Shown: one piece after another, positions 5,576 to 14,052 of the stretch
How positions within the stretch are numbered: position 1 is the stretch's first letter
Layout of the letters: each line of letters begins with the position of its first letter
Assembly: GCA_016840025.1 (NCBI GenBank)
Contig: JAEOTF010000264.1
Span: 1-18,632, forward strand
DNA length: 18,632 nucleotides
Direction: 5' to 3'
From: Candidatus Hodarchaeota archaeon
Lineage (GTDB): Archaea > Asgardarchaeota > Heimdallarchaeia > Hodarchaeales > YT1-039
Made by a program: the position numbers and the translations under genes
Notes under the pieces: generated by a model
The model's database searches: none
What the model was told of the DNA's origin: nothing
Seen by the model: the letters and a program-made list of their open reading frames with translations, nothing else

Positions 5576-7750
5576 TTAATATTTCGCATCTAGTCGTTTT
5601 AAATGAGTTTGCTGGAACTCTTCATAAACCTGTCTCAGTGTCATGAAGGTGGTGTCCCACTGGGTGAGTTCAGGACGAAGAAATGCAGGGAGCCACTTGG
5701 GTTTCACTAGGTGGTGCGCAAATGAGAAGAACTGCTCATAAGACCGAAATGTTTCGTAAATGTGACCAGCATTGGTTTCCAACTCCTCTAGACTCTCATA
5801 ATTTTTCATAACAGTAATATTTTCCAGGAATTGCTGCACATACTGCTGAAAATGCTGATGTAATAGGTCGAGATCCCGTTGTAGTCGAGGGAGGTGATAG
5901 GCAATATATCCTGCCCACAATCCTAGACCCACCACTCCCACCATGAGAAGAAGTAGCACACCACGGATGAGGGGATTGTCCCAATTTCTTCGTGGATTGC
6001 CTAGCCATCCCACATCCCACTTATCCGGGAAGAAATCATTATCAGTATCTTTATCAATGGGATCAGAATTGTATAGGTTTATTTCATCCCCATCTGATAC
6101 TCCATCTCCATCGGAATCGGAGTCAAGGGGGTCAGTGCCATGCATTCTTACTTCTGCCCAATCTGTTAAGTCATCCTTGTCTGTATCGGGGTCAAGGGGG
6201 TCAGTGGTATATACTAAGACTTCACTACCATCAGAAAGTAAATCTTCGTCGGAATCGAATTGAGTGGGATCAGTGTTATATAGTAGAACTTCTTCCCCAT
6301 CATTTAATCCATCCGTATCCGTGTCAGGTCTGTTGGGTTGAGTCCCTAGGTGATATTCTTCTAGATTAGATAGGTTATCTTGGTCTAAATCGCCTGCTGC
6401 ATCATTCAAAGTTGGGTCTAACCCGAAAAAAACTTCATAATTATCAGTTATGCCATCCTCATCTGAATCTGCGTTCTGCGGATCAGTTTGTTCCAGATAT
6501 TCGCCCAGGTTTACTAAGCTATCATTATCAGGATCATCATTCGCGTCATTAATTAATGGATTAAACTGATTAGTAACTTCCCACCCATCAGGTATGCCAT
6601 CTCCATCGGAATCCACGTTGAGAGGATCAGTAGTATACCTCAGTATTTCTTCTCCATCAGTTAAGCCATCTCCGTCGGAATCCACGTTGAGAGGATCCGT
6701 AATGTACGTCCACATCTCTTCACCATCTGTTAACCAATCGCCGTCCGAATCTGCCGTATCTAGGTCTGTTCCAATGAAGGTTTCATAAATATCGATCAAC
6801 CCGTCCCCATCTGTATCTAGAAAAGGATCTCCTATAATACCTATAGGTTGGACTAACGGAAAGGAATCTGTATTATTGATTTCTCCGTCAATAACATACG
6901 GGACATCCACTACCCCATTCCCATCATTATCAGGCGTAGTCCATTCATTCCAATAATTATTGTTGAAATTATTGTCACTACCCCAGTCTTCCGCCTGAGA
7001 TTGCTCTTGCTCTAAGAAGTTATTTCCAATGAAGTTATTCAACGCAACAGTAAGGTTATACGTCATAGTTTCAATTGCGTACCTTCCACTGTTTGTTACT
7101 GTATTGTTGAAGATTTTATCATTTAAACCCCCAATTCTTATTCCATTTCCCGAATTATTTGAGATTATGTTCTTTAATATTGTAATATTCCCATCGCCAT
7201 CAGGAGGTTGCCTTGTATTAATGTCCATCCCATTACCACGAATATTTGCAATAATATTGTCACTAATTAGAATATCATTAGAAAAATCAAAAAATATAGC
7301 ATTACCAGTAGCTCCCGTTATCGTGTTCTTGGTGATTATTCCATTAGCGGCATGGGAAATAACGATAGCAATACCGCTAACATTGAAATAACAATTCGAA
7401 ATCGTAAAATAAACATCAGTATTACTTATAGAAATCCCATTATTGGAAAAAATATAAGCATTAATCGTATACGGATTGGTGCTCCCCCCATCACCAGACC
7501 AGCCTTCATTAGCAGCCTGAATAGCAAAATCAGCGTTATTAACAATGGTGATTGGATCATGGGGCGTATTTTGCTTTGAATTTAGCACATTAACTGGTGT
7601 CTTGAGACTTGTGCTGTTTCTGTTTATTTCTTCAGAAAAAAAGGAAAGCGGGGGGTCATGCGTAGCTGGGGTTGGAGGAATGGAAACTATTACAGGACAC
7701 AGGAGAAAAGTGAATAAAGCGCTTAGAATTAACAGTTCCATTTTTATCAT
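5576..7750 (-). CDS. membrane-anchored beta-helix / thrombospondin type 3 repeat surface protein
   Basis: This 724-residue protein has five parts. (1) An N-terminal hydrophobic signal segment (5-25). (2) A right-handed parallel beta-helix (about 65-300) with Asn-rich turns; it ends with the NosD-like signature 'NNYWNEW...DNDGNGVVDVPYVIDGE...DSFPL'. (3) Twelve thrombospondin type 3 calcium-binding repeats of the form DxDxDGLxDxxE (311-583), spaced 20-25 residues. (4) A membrane helix (about 595-618). (5) A cytosolic tail of about 106 residues, helical and rich in Gln, Glu, His and aromatics. It should project a rigid calcium-stiffened stalk and a beta-helix (often carbohydrate-binding) outside the cell. 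The tail is long enough to bind a cytosolic partner, which most sorting-type anchors are not. Starts are ATG 7750 or ATG 7741; no Shine-Dalgarno is seen. The frame stays open upstream to a TGA at 7868-7870. The gene lies 257 bases downstream of the FG-GAP gene on the same strand. Confidence 0.85.
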   Translation of the reverse strand: MIKMELLILSALFTFLLCPVIVSIPPTPATHDPPLSFFSEEINRNSTSLKTPVNVLNSKQNTPHDPITIVNNADFAIQAANEGWSGDGGSTNPYTINAYIFSNNGISISNTDVYFTISNCYFNVSGIAIVISHAANGIITKNTITGATGNAIFFDFSNDILISDNIIANIRGNGMDINTRQPPDGDGNITILKNIISNNSGNGIRIGGLNDKIFNNTVTNSGRYAIETMTYNLTVALNNFIGNNFLEQEQSQAEDWGSDNNFNNNYWNEWTTPDNDGNGVVDVPYVIDGEINNTDSFPLVQPIGIIGDPFLDTDGDGLIDIYETFIGTDLDTADSDGDWLTDGEEMWTYITDPLNVDSDGDGLTDGEEILRYTTDPLNVDSDGDGIPDGWEVTNQFNPLINDANDDPDNDSLVNLGEYLEQTDPQNADSDEDGITDNYEVFFGLDPTLNDAAGDLDQDNLSNLEEYHLGTQPNRPDTDTDGLNDGEEVLLYNTDPTQFDSDEDLLSDGSEVLVYTTDPLDPDTDKDDLTDWAEVRMHGTDPLDSDSDGDGVSDGDEINLYNSDPIDKDTDNDFFPDKWDVGWLGNPRRNWDNPLIRGVLLLLMVGVVGLGLWAGYIAYHLPRLQRDLDLLHQHFQQYVQQFLENITVMKNYESLEELETNAGHIYETFRSYEQFFSFAHHLVKPKWLPAFLRPELTQWDTTFMTLRQVYEEFQQTHLKRLDAKY

Positions 7751-7867
7751 ATTTGCTACACAACCACAAACAGTGATGACTATGGAAGCAAACCCAGCAA
7801 CGAGTGTAATGGCTGTGGGTGCGATCAGTACACCCCTAAGCGGGAATGAAACCTCTCCACTTGTATC
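7751..7867 (-). other. open in-frame extension upstream of the beta-helix gene
   Basis: Reading the minus strand in the frame of the beta-helix gene, 39 codons without a stop precede its ATG. They include a strongly hydrophobic run (GVLIAPTAITLVAGFASIV). No ATG, GTG or TTG codon opens this stretch in frame. In another frame a short peptide beginning MRYKWRGFIPA starts near 7873 and would need one frameshift to join it. It may be a decayed small membrane-protein gene, a frameshifted true N-terminus, or chance. A TATA-like ATTTATAT box on the minus strand lies at 7991-7998. Confidence 0.25.
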
Positions 7868-8007
7868 TCATAGGAGTAGAACCCGCAACTATGCAAAGAT
7901 GAGGTCTGGAGTGAGATGAGTTACCAGATCTCTAAATGTTTCTACACGTTTAGCAACATTTCATAACAATTTGCAAGTACTGTTTATCAGATATAAATCG
8001 AATTTCA

Positions 8008-9672
8008 TTAGTTGTTTTTCCTCTTTTTAAAAAGGTAGGGAAGGCTTAATGCAACTAGGACACCAAAATAACTAAGTGAAGTCGCTCCTTGGTCTGCAGT
8101 GCTTGACCTTGTAGTGGTTTCTGAACTGATTTGAGTTGTTGTAGTAGTAGTACTAGGAGCACTAGTAGTACTAGTAGTACCATTTATCCCTGAAAGAAAT
8201 AAGTACGCTTTTCCTCTGTTAAATGGGCTAAATAGATCTCCCGTCGCCCCTATTAAAAAATCATCCTGACCATTATTGTCAACGTCCCCAGCCCCAGCTA
8301 AATCAAATCCAAACCAATCACTACTAGTCTCTCCTATAAAAGATGCATCACTCTGATCTAAAGGCATATTCTGAGTCCATTGGGTTGAAGATCGACCTAA
8401 TATTAGATAGGCTTTTCCTAAATGACCTCCTCTCGAAAAGGCACAAATTTTGAAATCATCCTTGCCATCCAGGTTTGTATCCCCAACCCCTGTTACAGCG
8501 AAACCAGACAAATTAAAACTATTTTCTCCTACAAAGGACCCATTACTCTCCGAGAAGTAATAGTTCGTCTTCCATTCTTCCGTTGGACGTCCTAGAAACA
8601 AATAGGTTATCTCATTATTATAATCCCCAATGATAAAATCATCAAAGCCATCGTTATTGACATCCCCAGCCCCAGAAAGCCATCTCCATGATAAGAGAAA
8701 GCTGTAACTTGGTTGTTCGCTTAGAAAAGACACATTCGCTTGGGACAATGGGGTATCCATCTGCCAGTGTTCGGTTGGTCTCCCAAAGATCAAGTAGACT
8801 TTTCGATAATTGTCTGCCCCCGACCATGCTCCTATGAGAAAATCATCAAAGCCATCATTATTCACATCGCCAGCCTTAGTAACCCAGTTTCCAGCTCTAT
8901 CTCCACTTGCTTCACCTATGAAAGATGCATTAGCTAAGGATAGGGAATACTGACCATTCCACTCGAAAGTTGAACTTCCCAAAATGAGATATGTTTGTCC
9001 TGCATCGGCGCCTCCTTCACCATTATCGATTGCGCCAATTATCAAATCATCAAAGCCATCATTATTGACGTCCCCTACGCCAATTGCGCCATGTCCTGCT
9101 CTATCACCATCGTTTTCTCCAATGAAAGTGGTGTTCGCATATACCCCCGAGCCACCTTCCTTCCAGTGTTCTGACGAACGTCCAAGAAACACCATGACTC
9201 CTCCTTTATCGGTAGACGTCATCCCCGAATTCATAATAATGAAGTCGTCAATGGAATCACCATTAAAATCTCCTCCTATTTCTGGACCTGTAAAACACCA
9301 ATCTGCGGGATACCTTCTTGGTGATCGACATAAAGATGTATTCGTTTTGAGTAGGACATCTGCGTCAGCTCGGGAATAGTTAGACTTCCATTGTTCGGTT
9401 GGTCTTCCGAAAAACAAGGAAGCGATCCCATCAGTGATTTGCCCAATCACAAAATCGTCATAACTATCATTATTGACATCACCCACTCTCCCTGGTAACC
9501 CAAATCTCTCATTTGTCTCAAGTCCGTGAAATACTATTTTTTTGAAGTTAAGCTCACTCAATTCGCTATATTTACTTTGAGAACTTATATCGGTGTGACT
9601 TAGAGAGATTTGGAATAAGAAAGAAAAATTTACTAATAGAAATAATAAACAAAAGCTTACTTTTTTTTTCAC
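8008..9672 (-). CDS. seven-repeat FG-GAP (integrin-alpha-like) beta-propeller surface protein
   Basis: This protein of about 554 residues has a signal peptide (basic KKK, then 'VSFCLLFLLVNFSFLFQ'). Seven FG-GAP repeats of about 60-70 residues follow, each with a calcium loop such as GDVNNDGFDDFIIG. Their centres in 556-residue numbering are about 71, 140, 205, 274, 342, 404 and 470. Seven is the number of blades of a closed propeller. Between blades a strand motif recurs, 'LGRPTEHW...A-x-A-S-F-I-G-E'. A Ser/Thr-rich stalk (501-526), a short hydrophobic helix (535-549) and KKRK end the protein, so it is displayed outside the cell and anchored at its C-terminus. Start choice: an ATG at 9678 has GGAGG only one base away, whereas GTG 9672 has it 7 bases away, so GTG is preferred. 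Related propellers bind ligands through calcium-dependent loops; no ligand can be named. Confidence 0.87.
   Translation of the reverse strand: MKKKVSFCLLFLLVNFSFLFQISLSHTDISSQSKYSELSELNFKKIVFHGLETNERFGLPGRVGDVNNDSYDDFVIGQITDGIASLFFGRPTEQWKSNYSRADADVLLKTNTSLCRSPRRYPADWCFTGPEIGGDFNGDSIDDFIIMNSGMTSTDKGGVMVFLGRSSEHWKEGGSGVYANTTFIGENDGDRAGHGAIGVGDVNNDGFDDLIIGAIDNGEGGADAGQTYLILGSSTFEWNGQYSLSLANASFIGEASGDRAGNWVTKAGDVNNDGFDDFLIGAWSGADNYRKVYLIFGRPTEHWQMDTPLSQANVSFLSEQPSYSFLLSWRWLSGAGDVNNDGFDDFIIGDYNNEITYLFLGRPTEEWKTNYYFSESNGSFVGENSFNLSGFAVTGVGDTNLDGKDDFKICAFSRGGHLGKAYLILGRSSTQWTQNMPLDQSDASFIGETSSDWFGFDLAGAGDVDNNGQDDFLIGATGDLFSPFNRGKAYLFLSGINGTTSTTSAPSTTTTTTQISSETTTRSSTADQGATSLSYFGVLVALSLPYLFKKRKNN
8138..8181. 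repeat. triplet-rich simple repeat coding for the Ser/Thr stalk
   Basis: On the plus strand this tract consists mostly of GTA/TAG/CTA triplets (GTAGTAGTAGTACTAG and ACTAGTAGTACTAGTAGTAC). On the coding (minus) strand it encodes the Thr/Ser run of the FG-GAP protein stalk. Such in-phase repeats can lengthen or shorten by slippage without breaking the frame. Confidence 0.6.
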
Positions 9673-9679
9673 ACACATG

Positions 9680-9714
9680 CCTCCTTTTTTGTGTCGCTTG
9701 ACCTTATATTATTA
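9680..9714 (-). promoter_or_regulatory. probable promoter and ribosome binding site of the FG-GAP gene
   Basis: On the minus strand an AATAATATAAGG TATA-like box (9703-9714) lies about 26 bases before the expected transcript start near 9682. A GGAGG (9680-9684) follows immediately, then the start codons. The leader would be only about 10 bases. Confidence 0.45.
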
Positions 9715-10153
9715 AAAGGTTTTTAGGACTTCCTAATGAAGCAACTAGGTTTTGGGCTATCCTAAGATTGAAATTAATCTATATAAAAATGTTTTTTTCT
9801 ACCTTTTCTTTCTGTCTCAACTGATTAACCAGCTAAATCTTTATTGTGAAGTCGAGTTTTCAACACAACAAAGAGAAGGAGGCATGAAAGAATGGTAAAT
9901 CCAATTAATTTCGGGAACTCATCAATAATAGTAACTTAGAAATATCTTGGATTTTCTAAATCTTAGGACTTAAAAGAATAATTTTACTTGTGTTTTCTTT
10001 GTGCGGATTATTTTACTTGTGCGGATTTTATCTAGAATTCACTCATGGCTTCTTCAAAGAGATAAAGAAATTGCATCTCAATTAATGGAAGTTACTGACA
10101 ACTTAAGACATTTACCTTGATCCTAATTAGAAAAACAACTTGAAGGTGATAAT
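9715..10153. other. 439-base intergenic region with possible gene debris
   Basis: No convincing gene is seen. An AAGGAGG (9876-9882) followed by ATG at 9892 would open a frame of only 15 codons (MVNPINFGN...). At about 10033-10119 a stretch without a start codon reads IHSWLLQRDKEIASQLMEVTDNLRHLP before a stop, which looks protein-like. Two short direct repeats lie at 9981-9992/10010-10021 (ATTTTACTTGTG) and 10000-10009/10018-10027 (TGTGCGGATT). The region may hold the remains of a small gene. Confidence 0.3.
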
Positions 10154-11566
10154 ATGACTTTGGAACTTAAATTAGATTCTTTTAAACAAAAAATTGAACC
10201 ACGAATTGCAGCTGCGATGACCAAAAATAAATTACCTGGGATGGCCCTAAGTATTGTTCATGAAGATAAGATTATATACAGTAGAGGTTTCGGATCAAGG
10301 AATATCAAGAAATTTCTTCCTTATACACCAGATACACTCAACGGATTTGGCTCTTGCACGAAATCTTTTACTTGTTTAGCTATAATGAATCTAGCATCAC
10401 AGGGGACGTTAGAGCTCAATGATCCAGTCTCAAAATATGTTCCTCTTAAATTGGGAAATGATGAACACCCTATAACAATTCATCACTTCATGTCGCATAC
10501 TTCTGGGGTTCCGAATTTGGGTTCAGCTGAAACTATAATCGTTCAATCATTCCCTATAAGTATGGATGTCCCTCTAATCCCCTTATCTAGCTGGGATGAT
10601 TTCTATACACATTATAATCAAGCCGAAAAAGAAGTGTTTTCTAAACCTGGAGAGACTTTTTTCTATTTAAATGGTGGATATACAATATTAGGTCATATAA
10701 TTGAGAAAGTAAGTGGAATGAAGTTTGAGGAGTACATTCGAAAATACATCTTAGATCCACTAAATATGAAAAGGTCAGGTTTACTAGAATCTTACTTCGC
10801 TAAAGACGCTAATATCTCAACTCCATATATAATGGTCCCCGATAAAGAAAAGACACCTCAACCCACACCTGCTACCTTTCCATTTAGTCCATTTATCTAT
10901 GCCGCTGGGGGATTAATAAGTTCTGTTAAAGAGATGGCTAATTACTTGATAATGGTAATGAATGATGGCAAATTTGAGGAAAAACAACTTTTTAAGGCAG
11001 ACTTGCTTAATGAAGTGCAAAAAATGCACACTGGTATTGTACATCCCTATTTGTCTTCCTTTGGTGAAAGCGGGTATGGATATGGATGGGGAATAACAAA
11101 GGACTTCTTCGGTCATACTTTGTTAGCACATTCCGGAGGAGTGACTGGTGGAATTTCCTATATTGGTTTCTTCAAAGAAATTAAATTAGGATTTGCGTCT
11201 ATTGGTAATGCAGAAGGTTTTCCTACCAAAGAAATCTTAGCTGCACTTGCTTTATTGTTGGGGAAGGATCCAGATAAAGAACTACCCTTTATTGTACGTG
11301 ATAATCATTATAACAAATTATGTGGGGAGTATGCGACGTATCAAGGCATAATTAAAGGATCTATCGTTAATAAGTTAGGTTTGCTCTATGTAGAGACTAA
11401 TTTGCCTCCAACCAGTATGCCACTTATACCAGTCGATGAATGCGACGAACCTTTAGAGTTTTATTATACAAATGAATTTGGGGTAAAAATGCCTGTAAAA
11501 TTCATAATTGATGAAGATAAGAAGGTGCATTTAGCAATAGAAAGAAATGTATTTCATAAAATCTAG
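10154..11566 (+). CDS. serine beta-lactamase-like hydrolase (class C / esterase type)
   Basis: This 470-residue protein is of the beta-lactamase/D-peptidase superfamily (PF00144). The nucleophile motif SxxK is Ser67-Cys-Thr-Lys70 in 'GFGSCTKSFTCLAIM'. The second motif is Tyr171-Leu-Asn173 ('FFYLNGGYTILG'). The third, replacing KTG, is His326-Ser-Gly-Gly ('AHSGGVTGG'). Residues 20-365 form the catalytic unit; about 100 further residues make a C-terminal beta domain ('LCGEYATYQGIIKG...') of the kind often seen in archaeal and bacterial 'LACTB/EstB-like' members. There is no signal peptide, so it works in the cytoplasm, as an esterase or peptidase and not as a wall enzyme. Translation starts at ATG 10154, preceded by AGGTGAT. 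D-aminoacylase encoded at 3154-4782 could share D-amino-acid substrates with it, but that link is speculative. Substrate unknown. Confidence 0.9.
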   Translation: MTLELKLDSFKQKIEPRIAAAMTKNKLPGMALSIVHEDKIIYSRGFGSRNIKKFLPYTPDTLNGFGSCTKSFTCLAIMNLASQGTLELNDPVSKYVPLKLGNDEHPITIHHFMSHTSGVPNLGSAETIIVQSFPISMDVPLIPLSSWDDFYTHYNQAEKEVFSKPGETFFYLNGGYTILGHIIEKVSGMKFEEYIRKYILDPLNMKRSGLLESYFAKDANISTPYIMVPDKEKTPQPTPATFPFSPFIYAAGGLISSVKEMANYLIMVMNDGKFEEKQLFKADLLNEVQKMHTGIVHPYLSSFGESGYGYGWGITKDFFGHTLLAHSGGVTGGISYIGFFKEIKLGFASIGNAEGFPTKEILAALALLLGKDPDKELPFIVRDNHYNKLCGEYATYQGIIKGSIVNKLGLLYVETNLPPTSMPLIPVDECDEPLEFYYTNEFGVKMPVKFIIDEDKKVHLAIERNVFHKI

Positions 11567-11595
11567 GATAATAAGTAATATTTGTAGTAACTATT

Positions 11596-11862
11596 ATGAA
11601 TATGGTTATTATGGCAACTACTCTACAAGTATCGAAACAATCAAAAGAAGAACTCCTCATAATAAAAGCAAAATTAGAACAGCAGACAGGAGAAAAAAAC
11701 ACGTTAGATGACGCTTTAAAATGGTTGATCGCGTATTCAAAGAGCAATAGCATTCAAGAACGGATAAAAGCAAGTAGAAAGATATTTGGATGTTTATCAG
11801 ATCTTCAAATTTCTCAAGAAGACCTTAAAGGATTACGACAGGAGCGGAACTCTCGCTTTTAG
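11596..11862 (+). CDS. VapB-like antitoxin, orphan
   Basis: This 88-residue protein begins (after a weak lead-in MNMVI) with 'MATTLQVSKQSKEELLIIKAKLEQQTGEKNTLDDALKWLI'. That is the pattern of a short beta strand plus helix-helix seen in archaeal VapB-type antitoxins of the ribbon-helix-helix/AbrB-like kind. The C-terminal half (helical, 'SIQERIKASRKIFGCLSDLQISQEDLKGLRQER') would wrap a PIN-domain toxin. The more likely start is the ATG at 11611, five codons in. No PIN gene follows: the next 166 bases hold no frame with the toxin's acidic residues, and the next gene is convergent. It is therefore an orphan antitoxin or the remnant of a module. An alternative reading is a free-standing regulator. 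It lies 29 bases after the hydrolase gene. Confidence 0.65.
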   Translation: MNMVIMATTLQVSKQSKEELLIIKAKLEQQTGEKNTLDDALKWLIAYSKSNSIQERIKASRKIFGCLSDLQISQEDLKGLRQERNSRF

Positions 11863-12028
11863 CGATCCTTATTTTCTTGAAAATCTCGAAATTAATGTAC
11901 AAGAGCAATTTCAACACGGAATCAAGATCCGAAACACACACACACAAATATAGTTATTGTAACTAATGTTATCTAAGTGCTAATATTGGAAAAAGAAAGA
12001 GGAAAAGCACTGCTATGTGTACTTGTGA

Positions 12029-13054
12029 TTAATGCTGCATTCCACGTGTCAATCGCCACATGAGTACTATTCCGACAGATGTAAAGATAACCGCACTTCC
12101 AAAAACCAGTGATAGAGGAACTATAACATCTGACAGGGTTCCATTCTTGAGTAAGAGTGTACGACACGCTTCATTCAGATGGGTGAGAGGGTTTATCATG
12201 CTTACGTTTTGAATTAAGGGATCCATCATGTACAAACTAAAGAAACAACCTGAGAAGAACATTACAGGAAACATGATAACCGCGTTGATTTCTCCTGCAA
12301 CATCTTCATTAGGGATTACCGCTGAAACTGCTACACCCATAGACACAAATGCTAATTGGGCAATTAAAATCGTGACTATGATCGCAAAAGGATCTGTAAT
12401 TGTTGCTCCTAATGCTAGCACCAATATAGCTGTTATAACAGAGGACATTCCCATAGTGAGTGAAAAAGCTACTATTTTCTCAGCAATAAATCGTGTAGGA
12501 GAAGTGGGTGAGGTTATCACGTTATCTAAAGTCCCTCGTTCTCGTTCATGCAGTATCGTTTCTGAAGCTCCAAAAAGCCCACCAGTAAAAATTGCTAAAG
12601 CCAAAACTCCTGGTGCAAAATACGCAAAAGAACTTTTTCCACCAAATTTTTCTTTTATTTCAATTTCTAGGGGATATTGAGAAAACAGAGACCGAATCGT
12701 TGCTTCCAATGTCCACTTTGATTGTGTTTTGATTGATGTTTCACTTGCGTCAATTTGAATGATGAAATTTAATGTTCCGGAGTTGTTCTCCCCAATAACC
12801 GCAACTCTTATGTTACCTCGACGGAAAGCTTTCTCCAGGTCATCGGTTTCAACTTTTGTAAATTGTTCATCGTCAAGTGCTTCTTCCAAACTATTCATTA
12901 TAGTTGGATCTCCTTGTAAAGCTATTGGAATATGATGTACATCTGGAGAGATAGCTAGTCCTACTGTAAACACTACAACTGCAGGAAAAATAATCGCGAC
13001 AATCCATCCTAGGTTTCTTCTGAATCTAAATAACTCTACCATAATTGTATTCAC
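12029..13054 (-). CDS. ABC-2 type exporter permease
   Basis: This 341-residue permease of the ABC-2 (PF12698-like) class has one N-terminal membrane helix ('LGWIVAIIFPAVVVFTVGLAI', about 15-35). An extracytoplasmic region of roughly 105 residues follows, then five membrane helices from about 148 to the end. The loop 'ETILHERERGTLDNVITSPTSPTRFIAEKI' after the second helix is the coupling segment typical of drug and polysaccharide exporters. It starts at GTG 13054, with GGAGGT 7 bases before; that ribosome binding site lies across the end of the ATPase gene and the 3-base gap, so the two are coupled. Together with the ATPase it should export a hydrophobic compound or lipid-like substrate. The substrate is not indicated. 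Confidence 0.9.
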   Translation of the reverse strand: MNTIMVELFRFRRNLGWIVAIIFPAVVVFTVGLAISPDVHHIPIALQGDPTIMNSLEEALDDEQFTKVETDDLEKAFRRGNIRVAVIGENNSGTLNFIIQIDASETSIKTQSKWTLEATIRSLFSQYPLEIEIKEKFGGKSSFAYFAPGVLALAIFTGGLFGASETILHERERGTLDNVITSPTSPTRFIAEKIVAFSLTMGMSSVITAILVLALGATITDPFAIIVTILIAQLAFVSMGVAVSAVIPNEDVAGEINAVIMFPVMFFSGCFFSLYMMDPLIQNVSMINPLTHLNEACRTLLLKNGTLSDVIVPLSLVFGSAVIFTSVGIVLMWRLTRGMQH

Positions 13055-13057
13055 AAT

Positions 13058-13993
13058 TTATACCTCCGCTATTGAATGGGAATTGTTCGTTATTTCTATA
13101 AATGCTTCTTCAAGCGTAGGACGGGCCAAAGAAACCTCTTCAACTTCAATACCATTGTCCCAAAGCATTAGTAGAATTTTTTTGGTTGAATCCCCATTTT
13201 GAATGGTTAAAACTATAGTATCACTAACAGTATCTGCTAAAAGACCTTCTTCATTGAGGATACTCACAGCTTTATCAGGGTAATTACATCGAATTTTCAG
13301 TCTTTTATCTAATGTAACTTTCTCCTTTAACTCTCCTGGGCTTGCATTCGCAATAATTTTTCCTTTATGAATGATAGCGACCCGATTAGCTAACTGATCT
13401 GCTTCTTCTAGATAGTGGGTTGTTAGTAGTATTGCGATTTCCTTTTCCTTCACAAAATCTTCAATATACTTCCAAACTTTTCTTCGAGAATCTGGGCTTA
13501 ATCCTAATGTTGGTTCATCAAGAAAAAGTATCTTCGGATCAGAAATCAAGGCCCGTGCAATTTGTAAACGACGTTTCATCCCTCCACTATACGTTTTGAT
13601 CTGTCTTTTTCTTTCCTCAGTCAATTCTACCATTTCTAGAACTTCTGCAATTCGTTCCTTACTTTTACTCCGGGGCACTTTATAGAGATAAGCCTGATAT
13701 CGTAAGTTTTCTTCACCAGTAAGGTCATCATAGAGGTTAATATCCTGACTGCAAACTCCAATCATCCGTTTAATTCTTAAATTATCTTTTCCTAGCTTAT
13801 ATCCCGCAATTTCTACTTTTCCACTAGTTGGTTTTAATGCAGTTGTAAGTAATCTCACAGTTGTTGTTTTACCTGCTCCATTAGGTCCTAATAATCCAAA
13901 AATTTCTCCTTCTTGAATTTTTAGATCAACATTGCGAACAGCTTGAATTTCTCCAAAATTTTTCGTGAGTCCTTCTGCTATTACAAGCGTCAT
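13058..13993 (-). CDS. ABC transporter ATP-binding protein
   Basis: This 311-residue ATPase is of the DrrA/CcmA-like exporter group. It has Walker A GPNGAGKTT (36-44), a Q-loop with Gln83, the signature YSGGM (135-139), Walker B ILFLDEP (155-161) and the H-loop His193 ('LLTTHYLEEAD'). The last 90 residues form the small C-terminal domain (DUF4162-like) seen in exporters that pair with ABC-2 permeases. It is the first gene of the minus-strand operon. Translation starts at ATG 13993 with GTGAGGAATAAACC upstream. It diverges from the TrmB-family regulator across 158 bases of promoter region, which implies regulated export. Confidence 0.95.
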   Translation of the reverse strand: MTLVIAEGLTKNFGEIQAVRNVDLKIQEGEIFGLLGPNGAGKTTTVRLLTTALKPTSGKVEIAGYKLGKDNLRIKRMIGVCSQDINLYDDLTGEENLRYQAYLYKVPRSKSKERIAEVLEMVELTEERKRQIKTYSGGMKRRLQIARALISDPKILFLDEPTLGLSPDSRRKVWKYIEDFVKEKEIAILLTTHYLEEADQLANRVAIIHKGKIIANASPGELKEKVTLDKRLKIRCNYPDKAVSILNEEGLLADTVSDTIVLTIQNGDSTKKILLMLWDNGIEVEEVSLARPTLEEAFIEITNNSHSIAEV

Positions 13994-14052
13994 GGTTTAT
14001 TCCTCACTCTTAAGCGTTTTTAGTCGTTTTTCATATCTGTGATTTCTGTATG

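Noticed and set aside
6050..6760. Regularly spaced similar DNA blocks, as in a CRISPR array
   Set aside because: The spacing of about 60-75 bases and the variation match the coding periodicity of TSP3 repeats; blocks are not identical and lie inside a gene.
5943..6788. Plus-strand open frames opposite the TSP3 repeats
   Set aside because: They are antisense shadows of the Asp/Gly-rich repeat coding; their Ser/Pro-rich repetitive proteins follow from the repeats and have no ribosome binding sites.
7545..7919. Plus-strand 124-codon frame
   Set aside because: Mostly opposite the signal peptide and start of the beta-helix gene; composition is not protein-like and no start signal is seen.
12228..12680. 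Plus-strand 150-codon frame opposite the permease gene
   Set aside because: Antisense shadow of the ABC-2 permease, whose membrane helices and coupled start are clear.
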